Positions 1-10,447 of a stretch of DNA of 64,000 nt are shown one piece after another. The notes under the pieces were generated by a model. It made no database searches. It saw nothing but the letters and a program-made list of their open reading frames with translations, and was not told where the DNA came from. This DNA comes from Hemerocallis citrina (lineage: Eukaryota; Streptophyta; Magnoliopsida; Asparagales; Asphodelaceae), in assembly GCA_017893485.1 (NCBI GenBank), contig CM030361.1, positions 309,481,724 to 309,545,723 of the forward strand, written 5' to 3'. The number at the start of each line of letters is the position of its first letter. The stretch's first letter is position 1. Made by a program: the position numbers and the translations under genes.

Positions 1-27
1 ATTAATCTAGAAATTCGGGGTGCTACA
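1..27 (+). repeat. 3' tail of the 5' LTR of the Tekay-like element
   Basis: The segment ends in GGGGTGCTACA. Its reverse complement matches the first bases of the 3' LTR (TGTAGAACCCC) as the usual short terminal inverted repeat. The rest of this LTR lies left of the window. Confidence 0.9.
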
Positions 28-32
28 GAGAT

Positions 33-44
33 TGGTATCAGAGC
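33..44 (+). promoter_or_regulatory. Primer-binding site (tRNA-iMet) of the gypsy element
   Basis: TGGTATCAGAGC is complementary to the 3' end of initiator tRNA-Met and lies 5 bp after the LTR end. This is the usual minus-strand priming site of plant LTR elements. The interval from here to 262 is the untranslated leader and contains no other feature I can name. Confidence 0.9.
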
Positions 45-262
45 GGCGCTTCAATAGTAATACTAAACATGACATAAAAATGACCTAGGTGTGGACATTA
101 GAGTGTGAGTACCTAGGTGTGGACATTAAAGAGTGAGTATCACATAGAATTGAATATGATGTTTTACCTTTGGGATTCAATAGAGATTTTGCCAAAGGAT
201 ATTGATGTGAGTTTGAATTGTGTGTGATGCTCTAACTTTTCCCTCGTTTTGCAGTATTCAAA

Positions 263-1354
263 ATGGTTGCACCCAGGGGCAGGAATGGTGGCAACAATGA
301 GGATGGAGCTGGTGGTTCCCGAGGAAATGGGATCGACCTTGAGGCTGAATTCGCCAAGGTGTACCAGACGCTGAACACGCTGATGGCATTCAACGTGGCG
401 CAGCAGCAAGCGCAGCAGCAGAATCCGCAGCCAAATCATGGAGCTGGACATGGATTGGTGAACGCCGACCCTATCAAGCAGATTGAATCCTTTAAGAGGA
501 TGAGGCCGCCAGTCTTTGAGGGGAAAGCTGATCCAACCGCAGCAGATGATTGGATTAGGAAGATGGAGACGATCTTCGAGGTATCGGAGACTCCGGCAGC
601 CAGCAAGGTGAAGTTAGCTTCGATGCAGCTTGAGAAGGACGCTGGTGTCTGGTGGGAGTCAGTGAAAAGGGCTTTGGGAGATCAGCCGTTGACTTGGGAA
701 GCTTTTCCGGAGGAGATCAGAGATCGCTTCTTTCCCCTAGATGTTCAGGAGAAGAAGGCGACCGAGTTCTTGAACCTTCAGCAGGGCAGCATGACCGTGC
801 GGGAGTATGAGACCAAATTTGCTCAGCTTTCGCGGTATGCACCAGAATTGGTTGTTGATGAGGCAAAGAAGGCCAAAAAGTTTGAACAGGGCTTGAGGCC
901 AAGCTTGAGGTCGAGGATGATCCCGTTGGGCATCAAAAGATTCGACAAGCTGGTCAGGAGAGCAGCGATGATTGAGGAGGATATGGACCAGTTCCAGAAG
1001 AAGCAAGATACATGGAACCGGAATAAGAGGCCAGCATCAGGCCAGAGTGGGAAGAGATTCCCAGTGAAGCAGGCCAAATTCAGTGATCCAGTGCAGAAGG
1101 CACCTGCAGCTCAAGGGGTGACCTGTTATTACTGCAAGGAGGCAGGACATTACAGGTCAGCATGTCCGAAGTTGGCAAAGCAGGTTTGTTCCCAGTGTGG
1201 GCAGGCAGGACATTCTCAGTCTCATTGTCCACAATCGAAGAAGGATGGTTCTGGCGGGAGCAAATTTCAGAAGAGGCAAGGGCAAGTATTTGCATTAACC
1301 GAGGAAGACGCTGGTAACTCGGAAAATGTAATACAGGGTATGCAAGAATTCTGA
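263..1354 (+). CDS. gag: Gag polyprotein of the Tekay-like element
   Basis: This 363-residue frame encodes the capsid/nucleocapsid protein that packages element RNA. A retrotransposon Gag domain spans about residues 80-240, with the typical W-W-E-S and YE-KF-LSRYAPE stretches. Two CCHC zinc knuckles follow: C288-C291-H296-C301 and C309-C312-H317-C322. The start at 263 is the first ATG after the leader and precedes a Gly/Gln-rich N-terminus as in relatives. The frame stops at 1354, but the last few codons (from 1338) probably lie in an intron: removing 1338-1435 fuses gag in frame with pol at a Gly codon. In related chromoviruses gag and pol usually form one frame. The coding region is otherwise intact, so the element may be fairly young. 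Confidence 0.92.
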   Translation: MVAPRGRNGGNNEDGAGGSRGNGIDLEAEFAKVYQTLNTLMAFNVAQQQAQQQNPQPNHGAGHGLVNADPIKQIESFKRMRPPVFEGKADPTAADDWIRKMETIFEVSETPAASKVKLASMQLEKDAGVWWESVKRALGDQPLTWEAFPEEIRDRFFPLDVQEKKATEFLNLQQGSMTVREYETKFAQLSRYAPELVVDEAKKAKKFEQGLRPSLRSRMIPLGIKRFDKLVRRAAMIEEDMDQFQKKQDTWNRNKRPASGQSGKRFPVKQAKFSDPVQKAPAAQGVTCYYCKEAGHYRSACPKLAKQVCSQCGQAGHSQSHCPQSKKDGSGGSKFQKRQGQVFALTEEDAGNSENVIQGMQEF

Positions 1355-1435
1355 ATTTTTATTTTGAATCAATGTAATAAATGAAACCTTTATTTGAGAA
1401 CAATTTAAGATTGAGTATCATTCTTATTGTAACAG
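1338..1435 (+). other. Putative 98-bp intron between gag and pol
   Basis: The segment begins with GTATGC and ends with TTGTAACAG, is strongly AT-rich, and contains stop codons in the gag frame. The flanking coding DNA is GC-richer. Joining 1337 to 1436 restores one continuous reading frame and recreates the normal approach to the protease active site (a short Ile-Lys-Ala-Lys-Val run before DTG). Its length of 98 is 3n+2, which is exactly the phase difference between the gag and pol frames. Introns at the gag/pol boundary are documented for Ogre (Tat) elements; I do not know of one in this clade. The alternative is an insertion plus frameshift that inactivated this copy. Confidence 0.6.
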
Positions 1436-4400
1436 GAGTTGTTTTAATTAATGAAATAAAGGCAAAGGTTTTATTTGACACTGGTTCGTCACATACTTTT
1501 GTATCGCCAAGTTTTGCCAAGATCTTAGGTGTGGAACCGAAGTTGTTTCCAGACAGGGTTTTGTTGGTGGCAACGCCGTCAGGTGAAGAGTTGATTGCGG
1601 ATCGATATTACGAGGGCTGTGATATCGAGATTGGTGGGAGGTTGTTCGGTATTGATATGATCGAGCTGAAAGTTTTGGGTGTGGATGTCATCGTGGGCAT
1701 TGATTGGATGGCAATATATGATGCCACAGTCGAATGCAAGCAGAAGGAGGTGTTAGTGAAAGCACCAGGTGGACCTGCAGTGATTTTCCAAGGGAAGAAG
1801 AAGATTCCGAAGGTGACTACAACGGTATCCAAGATGGTTATTTCAGATGAAGTCAAGAGCATCCCGGTTGTCAGAGATTTTCCTCAGGTGTTCTTGGATG
1901 ATTTTCCAGGATTACCGCCGCAGAGAGATGTGGAGTTTTGCATCAATGTTCAGCCGGGGAGTGCGCCGATTTCCAAGGCTCCGTACAGGATGGCACCTGT
2001 AGAGCAAGATGAAGTGAAGAAGCAGATTGAGGAGCTGTTGAGCAAGGGGCTTATCAGGCCGAGTTCTTCTCCGTGGGGAGCGCCAGTATTATTGGTCAAG
2101 AAGAAGGATGGGTCAATGAGGATGTGCATTGACTATCGGGAGTTGAATAGGGTGACTATTCAGAACAAGTATCCACTGCCGCGGATTGATGATTTATTCG
2201 ACAGGCTTCGAGGAGCAGCTGTATTTTCGAAGATTGATTTGAGGTCGGGGTATCATCAGGTACGAGTCAAGGAGGAAGATGTGAGTAAGACAGCTTTCAG
2301 GACTCGTCATGGACTGTATGAGTTTCTGGTAATGCCATTCGGGTTGACGAATGCTCCAGCAGTTTTTATGGATATGATGAATCGGGTTTTGAGGCTATTT
2401 ATTGACTCCTTCGTGGTAGTATTCATCGATGACATTTTGGTGTATTCGAAGTCGGAGGAGGAGCATTCTACGCACTTGACAGCGGTGTTACAGAAATTGC
2501 AGGAGCATAGCTTGTATGCCAAGTTGTCGAAGTGTGAGTTTTGGAAGTCTGAGGTAGCTTTCCTTGGGCATATTCTTTCTAAGGAGGGAGTAGCTACTGA
2601 TCCTCATAAAGTTGAAGCAGTGAAGGATTGGCCCAGGCCGACGTCTGTGAAGGAAGTCAGGAGTTTCTTGGGATTAGCTGGATACTACAGGAGATTTATC
2701 CAGGGTTATTCTCAGATTACCGTTCCTTTGACAGGTTTGACCCGGAAGAGTGTGGCATTTGTGTGGACAGATAAGTGCGAGGAAAGTTTCCTTGAGTTAA
2801 AGGAAAGGTTGACTACTGCACCTATCTTGGCTTTGCCGCAAGCTGGGAAGGATTATGATATCTACAGTGATGCATCTCTCAGAGGTTTGGGTTGTGTCTT
2901 GATGCAAGAAGGCAAGGTTATTGCTTATGGTTCGAGGCAGTTGCGTCCGCATGAGAAGAATTATCCGACGCATGATTTGGAGCTAGCAGCTATCATTTAT
3001 GCCTTGAAGCTGTGGAGGCATTATGTTTATGGTGAGAAGGTTAATATGTACACTGACCACAAGAGCCTGAAGTACATTTATCAGCAGAAGGATCTTAATC
3101 TTCGGCAGATAAGGTGGTTGGAGGTATTGGAAGACATTCGTCCCGAGATCAAGTATCATCCGGGTAAGGCGAATGTGGTGGCTGATGGACTTAGCAGGAA
3201 GAGTAGTTTATCGAGTTTGATCACTACTCGAAGGGAGTTGGCAGCAGAGATTGACCAGGCAGGTATCGAGGTGGTACTGCAAGGTTTAGGGGCATCTTTG
3301 GCTCAGTTGAGGCTGCAGCCGTCCTTGAGAGAGAGGATTGTGGAAGGTCAGAAATCAGATGCAGGGATTCAGAAGATGCTGCAACAGGTTTCAGAAGGCA
3401 AGCTATCAGAGTTTCGTGTCCAAGATGGAGTTCTTTGGATGGGTGAGAGGTTGTGTGTTCCAGATAATGCAGATTTGAGAGAGAGTATCTTGCAGGAAGC
3501 ACACAGTACATTGTTGTCAGTTCATCCAGGAGGCACGAAGATGTACAGGGACATCAAACAGCACTTTTGGTGGTCTGGTATGAAGCGGGATGTAGCAGAT
3601 TTTGTGGCAAGGTGTCTGACTTGTCAGCATATCAAAGCAGAAAATCAGAGACCTGGAGGTTTGTTACAGCCGTTACCCATTCCGGAGTGGAAGTGGGAGA
3701 ATATCAGTATGGATTTCATCACAGGTTTGCCGAGGAGTTCGAAGGGCAATGACTCGATTTGGGTTATTGTGGACCGTTTGACTAAGTCGGCTCACTTTCT
3801 AGCCATGAAGATTACTTGGTCGATGGAAAAATTGGCTGAGTTGTACATTGGGGAAATTGTGAGACTTCATGGAGTTCCTGTGTCGATTGTTTCCGACAGA
3901 GATGCAAGGTTTACTTCAAGGTTTTGGAAGAGCCTACAAGCAGCCTTAGGCACCAGAACTGATTTCAGTACAGCTTTTCATCCACAGACCGACTGTCAGA
4001 CTGAGAGGGTGAATCGAGTGTTGGAAGATATGTTGAGAGCTTGTGTTATGGATTTCGGTGGTAGTTGGGAGAGATACTTGGCATTGGTTGAGTTTGCTTA
4101 TAACAACAGTTACCATGCGAGTATTGGGATGGCACCGTATGAGGCTTTGTACGGGAGGAGGTGCAGGACACCTGTTTGTTGGTATGAGGTTGGCGAGAGG
4201 CAGATGTATGGTCCTGAGATCATACAACAGACGTCAGAGCAGATTGAGCTGATTCGCAAGAGGTTAGTTGAGGCTCAGAGTCGGCAGAAGAGTTATGCTG
4301 ATACACGACGAAGAGACTTGGAGTTTGAGGTTGGGGATGCAGTTTTTCTCAAGGTTTCTCCGACTAAGGGAGTGATCAGATTTGGTAAGGGAGGCAAGTT

Positions 4401-4749
4401 GGCGCCAAGGTATATTGGTCCATACAGGATCATGGAGTGGATTGGCAAGACCACTTATAGATTGAAGCTTCCAGAGGAGTTGGCACAGGTGCATGACGTA
4501 TTTCATGTGTCATTGTTGAGGAAGTATGTGCCAGATCAGAATCATCAGTTGGCAGAGGTTCCTGAAGGATTACAGGTGAACTTGAGTTACAAGGAACGGC
4601 CTGTTGAGATTGTCGACCGTAGAGAGAAAGTTCTGAGGAGGAAGGTGATACCTATGGTCAAGGTATTGTGGAGGAATCAGCAGTTTGAGGAGGCGACGTG
4701 GGAGCCTGAGGACAGCATGCAGAAGGATTTTCCTGAGCTTTTTGTATGA
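1381..4749 (+). CDS. pol: Pol polyprotein (PR-RT-RNase H-IN-chromodomain-like) of the Tekay-like element
   Basis: The open frame is 1122 residues from the ATG at 1381, but the biological start is probably the exon beginning at 1436. Aspartic protease active site DTGSS is near residue 33. Reverse transcriptase spans about 200-405 with FIDD at 348-351. RNase H spans about 490-605 (YSDAS at 495, TDHKS near 558). The integrase zinc finger lies near 705-747 (HX..H, C..C), and its DDE core has D near 777, D near 838 and E near 875. A GPY/F module follows near 1010. The last 50 residues (VKVLWRN, ATWEPE) are chromodomain-like and typify chromoviruses, where they guide insertion to heterochromatin. 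No internal stop is seen. The stop codon is followed after one base by the copia target duplication. Confidence 0.93.
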   Translation: MKPLFENNLRLSIILIVTGVVLINEIKAKVLFDTGSSHTFVSPSFAKILGVEPKLFPDRVLLVATPSGEELIADRYYEGCDIEIGGRLFGIDMIELKVLGVDVIVGIDWMAIYDATVECKQKEVLVKAPGGPAVIFQGKKKIPKVTTTVSKMVISDEVKSIPVVRDFPQVFLDDFPGLPPQRDVEFCINVQPGSAPISKAPYRMAPVEQDEVKKQIEELLSKGLIRPSSSPWGAPVLLVKKKDGSMRMCIDYRELNRVTIQNKYPLPRIDDLFDRLRGAAVFSKIDLRSGYHQVRVKEEDVSKTAFRTRHGLYEFLVMPFGLTNAPAVFMDMMNRVLRLFIDSFVVVFIDDILVYSKSEEEHSTHLTAVLQKLQEHSLYAKLSKCEFWKSEVAFLGHILSKEGVATDPHKVEAVKDWPRPTSVKEVRSFLGLAGYYRRFIQGYSQITVPLTGLTRKSVAFVWTDKCEESFLELKERLTTAPILALPQAGKDYDIYSDASLRGLGCVLMQEGKVIAYGSRQLRPHEKNYPTHDLELAAIIYALKLWRHYVYGEKVNMYTDHKSLKYIYQQKDLNLRQIRWLEVLEDIRPEIKYHPGKANVVADGLSRKSSLSSLITTRRELAAEIDQAGIEVVLQGLGASLAQLRLQPSLRERIVEGQKSDAGIQKMLQQVSEGKLSEFRVQDGVLWMGERLCVPDNADLRESILQEAHSTLLSVHPGGTKMYRDIKQHFWWSGMKRDVADFVARCLTCQHIKAENQRPGGLLQPLPIPEWKWENISMDFITGLPRSSKGNDSIWVIVDRLTKSAHFLAMKITWSMEKLAELYIGEIVRLHGVPVSIVSDRDARFTSRFWKSLQAALGTRTDFSTAFHPQTDCQTERVNRVLEDMLRACVMDFGGSWERYLALVEFAYNNSYHASIGMAPYEALYGRRCRTPVCWYEVGERQMYGPEIIQQTSEQIELIRKRLVEAQSRQKSYADTRRRDLEFEVGDAVFLKVSPTKGVIRFGKGGKLAPRYIGPYRIMEWIGKTTYRLKLPEELAQVHDVFHVSLLRKYVPDQNHQLAEVPEGLQVNLSYKERPVEIVDRREKVLRRKVIPMVKVLWRNQQFEEATWEPEDSMQKDFPELFV

Positions 4750-4755
4750 GTGTAT

Positions 4756-5299
4756 TGTAGGATAATGGCTCGATTCTGGTTCAGATTGTTTTGGAGTATC
4801 TGCAGCAAAAGAAAGTTACAGTATCAGTCGACTGATAGAAGGATCAGGCGACTGTCCAGAGAGTTTTCGAAGGCTAAAGATACAAGCAGCAGCAGAGCAG
4901 CAGTCGACTGATCGGTCGACTGCCAGAAGGATTGCCAGTCGACTGGTAAGTCGACCAGTCGACTGTCGACGGGATTTTGAACTAGATCAGGCCCAATTCG
5001 AAAAGGCCCAATAGTTTCCTTATAAATACACTTGTTAGGGTTTTGTAATCGGTGACGAAAATTAGAGATCCCTATTTCGGTTTTGCAGCCGTCATTATTT
5101 GTAAGGGTTTGTTTTCGCCCATTGGTGATAATTTGAAGAAGAAGAAACCCCAACCGCCCCGTGGATGTAGGCATGTATTTTGCCGAACCACATTAAATCT
5201 GTGTGTCCTTTTGTGTTGGTTTGTTTTTGTGTTTTCTCGCTGGTTCTCTCTTTGTATTCCGCATTGATTCTTGTTGATTAGTTTGTATCGCGCACAACA
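4756..5299 (+). repeat. 5' LTR of the copia element
   Basis: The LTR begins TGTAGGATAATGG and ends CGCACAACA. It contains seven GTCGAC palindromes between 4827 and 4970 and a TATAAATA box at 5021-5028, so transcription should start about 30 bp downstream. The minus-strand open frame at 4824-5174 recurs identically in the 3' LTR and is not a gene. Confidence 0.95.
5021..5028 (+). promoter_or_regulatory. TATA box of the copia 5' LTR
   Basis: TATAAATA lies in the middle of the LTR, downstream of the GTCGAC cluster and a GGCCCA motif (5004-5009). The same box recurs in the 3' LTR at 9971-9978. This position is normal for the U3/R boundary. Confidence 0.75.
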
Positions 5300-5301
5300 A
5301 G

Positions 5302-5313
5302 TGGTATCAGAGC
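5302..5313 (+). promoter_or_regulatory. Primer-binding site (tRNA-iMet) of the copia element
   Basis: TGGTATCAGAGC begins two bases after the 5' LTR end and is complementary to the 3' end of initiator tRNA-Met. Confidence 0.92.
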
Positions 5314-5335
5314 TGTTGGTTCGACCTAGAGGGAG

Positions 5336-8300
5336 ATGGCGGGTGATGCAGATGCAACCAAGGAAGTTGTGGGATCAAGTTCATCAAGAACAACGATTCA
5401 CAACGCAAAATTTGAAGTTGAAAAATTTGATGGGACAAACAATTTCGGGATGTGGCAATGTGAGGTTTTGGATGTTCTTGTTCAACAAGAACAAGATGTT
5501 GCTTTGGAAGTTGAAAAACCTAAGGATATGTCCGAAGCAGATTGGAAGAAGTTGAATCGAGTTGCGTGTGGGACTATTCGGCTCTTTATTGAGAAGGCTC
5601 AGAAGTATGATTTGATGAGGGATACCATTGCTGCGGTGTTGTGGAAGAAGCTCGAAGACAAATACATGAGGAAAAGTTTGGAGAATCGGCTGTATTTGAA
5701 GAAGAGACTTTTTCGCTTCACCTATACGGAAGGTATGTCTATGAATGCTCATGTTGAATCATTTAATAAATTGTTGGCTGATTTGTTAAATTTGGATGAG
5801 CAAATTAAGGATAAAGATAAAGCCCTAATTCTGTTGAATTCATTACCTGAAAGTTATGATCATTTAGCAACTACTTTATTATATAGAAAAGATACTGTGA
5901 AATATGAAGATGTTGCAAATGCTTTGTTGAATAATGAAACTAGGAGAAGGGATAAGATGGTTGATAGAGAAACTTCTGAAGCGTTGATTGTAAGGGGCAG
6001 GACTGAGACTAGATCTGAGTCCAAATCTGGGAAAAAGGGAAACAAATCTCGTTCCAAATCGAGAGGAGTTTCAAAGGACAGGAAAATACCGGCCAAAGAT
6101 GAATGTGCTTTCTGTCATGAAAGGGGGCATTGGAAAAAGGATTGTCCAAAGCTACGAAATAAGGGAAATTCGACTGCAAATGTGACTGTTGATAATTTAG
6201 AAAGTGGCGAGGATTTTTCTTTTGCACTTGCTTCTAGTCCCTCACTTTATCAAGAAGTATGGTTTCTTGATACAGCAGCCTCCTATCATATGTCTTGGAA
6301 AAAGGAGTGGTTTACTTCTTTGGAGTATATGGATGGTGGTGTAGTTTTGATGGGAAATGATGCACCTTGTAAGAAGGTAGGAATCGGGAAAATTGAATTG
6401 CTAATGCACGATGGTCTTATTAGGGAGCTTTCAGATGTATGGTATGTTCCAGATTTGAAAAAGAATCTGATTTCACTAGGTACTTTGGAGGCCAGTGGAT
6501 TGAAATTTGCTAGTGAAGGTGGCATTCTGAAGGTGACTAGCGGATCACTCGTGGTGATGAAAGGGCAAAGAAAGAGAAACTTGTTTTTCTTGCAGGGAAA
6601 AACATATTTGGGTCAGGCTGCCAGTGTAACTGAGAAGCCTAAACAGGTTGTTCCCGACTCTACTAGGTTGTGGCATATGCGACTCGGGCATGCAGGAGAA
6701 AAGGCCTTGCAGGGGCTTGTGAAGCAAGGGTTGCTTAAAGATGCTAAAGGGTGCAAGTTGGAATTTTGTGAACATTGTGTTTTGGGTAAGCAAACTAGGG
6801 TGAAATTTGGTACAGCTGTACATCAGACAAAGGGTATCCTCGATTATGTGCACACAGATGTTTGGGGCCCTACTCAGACACCTTCTATGAGTGGTAGACA
6901 CTGGTTTGTTACTTTTGTTGATGATTACTCCAGACGAGTTTGGGTATATACCATGAAGCACAAAGATGAAGTTTTGACATTGTTCACAAGTTGGAAGAAG
7001 AAAGTTGAAAATCAGACTGGTAGGAAGATTAAGGTTCTGAGGTCAGATAATGGAGGGGAATACAAGAATGATCCGTTTCTGAAGTTGTGTGAAGATGAAG
7101 GGATCCAAAGGCACTTCACAGTTAGGAAGACTCCACAGCAAAATGGGGTTGCAGAAAGGATGAACAGAACCTTACTTGAGAAGGTGAGATGTATGTTAGC
7201 ACAGTCTGGGTTGAAGAAGACATTTTGGGCAGAAGCTGTTATATATGCAAGCCACATTGTCAACCGTTTACCATCAGCAGCACTTGAAGGCAAGACGCCT
7301 ATTGAGGTATGGAGTGGTAAACCTGCATCTGATTATAGTTTTTTGCATATATTTGGTTGTCCTGCTTATTTTCATGTAACTGAAACTAAACTTGATGCAA
7401 GAGCCAAGAAGGCTATATTTGTTGGTTTTAGTACTGGTGTCAAAGGTTACAGGTTGTGGTGTCCAGAACAGAAGAAGTTAGTAATCAGCAGAGATGTGAC
7501 TTTTGATGAGACCAGCATGATTAGCTCGGGACAGTCGACTGGTGGTATATGTCAGTCGACTGGTGAGCAGCAGAAGAGTGGGACAGTTCTTCAACAGGTG
7601 AGTAGAAGAAGTTCGGGACAGTCGACTGATGAACAGGAGCAGTCGACTGGTGGTCCAGAACAGCAGAATTGTGGAAGCTCGGGACAGTCGACTGGTGGCA
7701 ATAACCAGTCGACTGGTAGGAGAGTTTTCCAACAGGTGGAGTTAGAAAAGTTGTCAGTTGAGAATCCTGTTCCTGTCCAAGATGAAGATGATGTGGTTGA
7801 TACTGAGAATGATGAAGAAGCTCCTATCCAGCAGGAAGAATCAATTGCAGTAAGAAGGCAAAGAAGAGATATCAAACGACCGTCTCGTTTTACAGATTCA
7901 GTTGCATTTGCTCTTCCCATTGTGGATGATGAAGTTCCCTCCAACTTCAAAGAAGCCACTAGAAGTTCAGAAAATGCAGATTGGAAAGTTGCTATGGGTG
8001 AAGAGATGAACTCTCTTCATAAGAATAAGACTTGGGATCTAGTGCAACTACCAAAGGGGAAGAAAGCAATCGGTTGCAAGTGGGTGTATACGAAGAAAGA
8101 AGGTCCAAAAGGCAGTGTTCGGTTCAAGGCTAGACTAGTTGCAAAGGGGTATGCTCAAAAGGAAGGAATTGACTATAATGAAGTGTTCTCTCCAGTTGTG
8201 AAGCATCCTTCTATTCGGATTTTGTTGGCATTGGTAGCACAGTTTGACCTTGAGTTGACACAGATGGATGTGAAGACTGCGTTCTTACATGGGGAACTAG

Positions 8301-9502
8301 ATGAAGAAATTTATATGTTACAGCCAGATGGGTTCAAGACAGCTGGGAAGGAAAATTGTGTTTGCAGGTTGAAGAAGTCTCTCTATGGGTTGAAGCAATC
8401 TCCAAGGCAGTGGTATTTGAGGTTTGATCAGTTTATGAAGGTGCAGAGATATTCCAGAAGTGAGTTTGATCATTGTGTTTACTTCAGGAAGTTGCAGGAT
8501 GGCTCTTTCATATATCTGTTATTATATGTGGATGACATGTTGATTGCCTCTAAGAATGCTAAGGAGATTCAAAATTTGAAGAATCAGTTGAGTTCTGAGT
8601 TCGAGATGAAGGATCTTGGTGAAGCCAAGAAGATACTTGGGATGGAGATAGCTAGAGACAGGGCAAAGGGCACAGTGAGTTTGACTCAGAAGCAATATCT
8701 TTTGAAGGTGCTGAAACGGTTTGGTATAGATGAGAAAACTAAGCCAGTCAGTACACCCTTAGCTCCTCATTTCAGAATTAGTGCTTCTCAGTCTCCAAGT
8801 ACAGATGAAGAGAGACAGTATATGGCAAATGTACCTTACACTAGTGTGGTTGGCAGTTTGATGTATGCCATGGTTTGTACTCGACCAGACATCTCTCAGG
8901 CGGTGAGTATGGTTAGTCGATATATGCATGATCCAGGCAAAGAGCATTGGCAAGCAGCTAAATGGATTCTAAGGTACATAAGTGGCACCACAGATGTGGG
9001 TTTGAAATTTGAAAGGGATGACAATATTAGCAGGTTATTAGTTGGATATGTTGATTCAGACTATGCAGGTGATCTAGATAAGAGGCGGTCTACTACAGGC
9101 TATTTGTTTACGATGGCTAGAGCACCTATAAGTTGGAGGTCAAATTTGCAGTCCACTGTAGCGTTGTCTACTACTGAGGCTGAATACATGGCGGTTGCTG
9201 AGGCCATGAAGGAAGCCATTTGGATACATGGACTTTTGAAGAGCTTGGGGATTCATCGGGAGAAGGTGGAGGTACATTGTGACAGTCAGAGTGCTATCCA
9301 TTTAGCGAAGAACCAAGTTCATCATTCGAGGACCAAACATATTGATGTCCGTTATCATTTTGTGCGTGATTTGATAAAGGATGGTGATATTCATTTGGTG
9401 AAGATTGGGACAGCTGATAATCCTGCTGATATGTTGACCAAAGTTGTTGGAGCAGCCAAGTTCAAGCATTGCATGAACCTGGCTAATATTTTGCATGTTT
9501 GA
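5336..9502 (+). CDS. gag-pol: Copia Gag-Pol polyprotein, intact
   Basis: One uninterrupted 1388-residue frame encodes all proteins needed for copia replication. The Gag (UBN2-like) region spans about residues 20-230. The CCHC knuckle is at 256-269 (C-x2-C-x4-H-x4-C). The protease active site DTAAS lies near 311, as in Tnt1-like elements that lack the classical DTG. The integrase zinc finger spans about 446-482 and the DDE core has D near 507, D near 570 and E near 606. Reverse transcriptase spans about 890-1130 with YVDDM near 1064, and RNase H about 1235-1385. Between integrase and RT (733-796) lies a linker with six copies of Gln-Ser-Thr, encoded by CAGTCGAC, the palindrome that also fills the LTRs. 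The ATG at 5336 follows the PBS closely. The copy looks potentially autonomous. Confidence 0.96.
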   Translation: MAGDADATKEVVGSSSSRTTIHNAKFEVEKFDGTNNFGMWQCEVLDVLVQQEQDVALEVEKPKDMSEADWKKLNRVACGTIRLFIEKAQKYDLMRDTIAAVLWKKLEDKYMRKSLENRLYLKKRLFRFTYTEGMSMNAHVESFNKLLADLLNLDEQIKDKDKALILLNSLPESYDHLATTLLYRKDTVKYEDVANALLNNETRRRDKMVDRETSEALIVRGRTETRSESKSGKKGNKSRSKSRGVSKDRKIPAKDECAFCHERGHWKKDCPKLRNKGNSTANVTVDNLESGEDFSFALASSPSLYQEVWFLDTAASYHMSWKKEWFTSLEYMDGGVVLMGNDAPCKKVGIGKIELLMHDGLIRELSDVWYVPDLKKNLISLGTLEASGLKFASEGGILKVTSGSLVVMKGQRKRNLFFLQGKTYLGQAASVTEKPKQVVPDSTRLWHMRLGHAGEKALQGLVKQGLLKDAKGCKLEFCEHCVLGKQTRVKFGTAVHQTKGILDYVHTDVWGPTQTPSMSGRHWFVTFVDDYSRRVWVYTMKHKDEVLTLFTSWKKKVENQTGRKIKVLRSDNGGEYKNDPFLKLCEDEGIQRHFTVRKTPQQNGVAERMNRTLLEKVRCMLAQSGLKKTFWAEAVIYASHIVNRLPSAALEGKTPIEVWSGKPASDYSFLHIFGCPAYFHVTETKLDARAKKAIFVGFSTGVKGYRLWCPEQKKLVISRDVTFDETSMISSGQSTGGICQSTGEQQKSGTVLQQVSRRSSGQSTDEQEQSTGGPEQQNCGSSGQSTGGNNQSTGRRVFQQVELEKLSVENPVPVQDEDDVVDTENDEEAPIQQEESIAVRRQRRDIKRPSRFTDSVAFALPIVDDEVPSNFKEATRSSENADWKVAMGEEMNSLHKNKTWDLVQLPKGKKAIGCKWVYTKKEGPKGSVRFKARLVAKGYAQKEGIDYNEVFSPVVKHPSIRILLALVAQFDLELTQMDVKTAFLHGELDEEIYMLQPDGFKTAGKENCVCRLKKSLYGLKQSPRQWYLRFDQFMKVQRYSRSEFDHCVYFRKLQDGSFIYLLLYVDDMLIASKNAKEIQNLKNQLSSEFEMKDLGEAKKILGMEIARDRAKGTVSLTQKQYLLKVLKRFGIDEKTKPVSTPLAPHFRISASQSPSTDEERQYMANVPYTSVVGSLMYAMVCTRPDISQAVSMVSRYMHDPGKEHWQAAKWILRYISGTTDVGLKFERDDNISRLLVGYVDSDYAGDLDKRRSTTGYLFTMARAPISWRSNLQSTVALSTTEAEYMAVAEAMKEAIWIHGLLKSLGIHREKVEVHCDSQSAIHLAKNQVHHSRTKHIDVRYHFVRDLIKDGDIHLVKIGTADNPADMLTKVVGAAKFKHCMNLANILHV
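7534..7713 (+). repeat. Three paired GTCGAC motifs inside the copia reading frame
   Basis: GTCGAC occurs at 7534/7555, 7621/7642 and 7687/7708. Each pair is exactly 21 bp apart, so both copies read as Gln-Ser-Thr in frame. The pairs sit in the non-conserved integrase-RT linker. Confidence 0.85.
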
Positions 9503-9639
9503 TGACTTGGAATGGGCGGTTGGAATAGTGCTTCGCTATTTGTTCGCCTAGTATGTGGTATCATACTAAGGTGGAGTTTGGATTTGTTGTTACATTTGAT
9601 GATGAGCATTTGGAGTATTTGTGGAGATTGCTTGGGCTA

Positions 9640-9705
9640 CTTGGAAGATCTTGCCAAGGTGGAGATTGTTGGATACTTGGTGGAAGATCTCGCCAAGGTG
9701 GAGAT
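9640..9705 (+). promoter_or_regulatory. Polypurine tract region of the copia element, duplicated
   Basis: Two near-identical blocks read GGAAGATCTYGCCAAGGTGG and continue AGATTGT. The second abuts the 3' LTR at 9706 and is the functional plus-strand primer site. The first is followed by TTGGATACTT and looks like a duplicated tract plus a sliver of LTR-like sequence. Confidence 0.7.
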
Positions 9706-10249
9706 TGTAGGATAATGGCTCGATTCTGGTTCAGATTGTTTTGGAGTATCTGCAGCAAAAGAAAGTTACAGTATCAGTCGACTGATAGAAGGATCAGGCG
9801 ACTGTCCAGAGAGTTTTCGAAGGCTAAAGATACAAGCAGCAGCAGAGCAGCAGTCGACTGATCGGTCGACTGCCAGAAGGATTGCCAGTCGACTGGTAAG
9901 TCGACCAGTCGACTGTCGACGGGATTTTGAACTAGATCAGGCCCAATTCGAAAAGGCCCAATAGTTTCCTTATAAATACACTTGTTAGGGTTTTGTAATC
10001 GGTGACGAAAATTAGAGATCCCTATTTCGGTTTTGCAGCCGTCATTATTTGTAAGGGTTTGTTTTCGCCCATTGGTGATAATTTGAAGAAGAAGAAACCC
10101 CAACCGCCCCGTGGATGTAGGCATGTATTTTGCCGAACCACATTAAATCTGTGTGTCCTTTTGTGTTGGTTTGTTTTTGTGTTTTCTCGCTGGTTCTCTC
10201 TTTGTATTCCGCATTGATTCTTGTTGATTAGTTTGTATCGCGCACAACA
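9706..10249 (+). repeat. 3' LTR of the copia element
   Basis: The 544 bp are read as identical to 4756-5299. The duplication TGTAT follows at 10250-10254, and then the interrupted gypsy sequence resumes. Confidence 0.95.
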
Positions 10250-10254
10250 TGTAT

Positions 10255-10447
10255 TCTGTTATGTGATTGTTATTCTTTGAATGATAGTACTTTGATTTGA
10301 ATTGTATTTCTCTTATTTTGATTGAATTGTCATATGCAATTGTTTGAATTATATTTACCATTTATGAGATGTTGATTCCTTGATGATATGTTGTTTGATC
10401 TCATTAGTAGTAGTTCTGAGGACAGAACTCTTCTAAGGAGGGAGTGA
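10255..10447 (+). other. Gypsy 3' untranslated region and polypurine tract
   Basis: This is gypsy sequence downstream of pol, displaced by the copia insertion. It ends with a purine-rich stretch (AAGGAGGGAG) directly before the 3' LTR, the expected plus-strand primer. No gene is seen. Confidence 0.75.

Larger units (their letters stand above)
4756..10249 (+). mobile_element. Complete Ty1/copia retrotransposon nested in the gypsy element
   Basis: Two 544-bp LTRs (4756-5299 and 9706-10249), which I read as identical, enclose a PBS and one long gag-pol frame of 1388 residues. The direct duplication TGTAT flanks the element at 4751-4755 and 10250-10254, so this is a simple 5-bp-TSD integration. 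Identical LTRs and an intact frame mean a recent insertion, younger than its gypsy host. The Gag, integrase and RT style resembles Tnt1/Tork-type copia elements; the clade is inferred. Confidence 0.96.

Noticed and set aside
4824..5174. 116-residue minus-strand frame, identical at 9774-10124
   Set aside because: It lies wholly within the copia LTRs and is identical only because the LTRs are; it has no recognisable domain and opposes LTR transcription.
7478..7959. Two minus-strand frames opposite the copia linker (Ser/Thr/Arg-rich)
   Set aside because: They are shadows of the GTCGAC repeats in the intact gag-pol frame.
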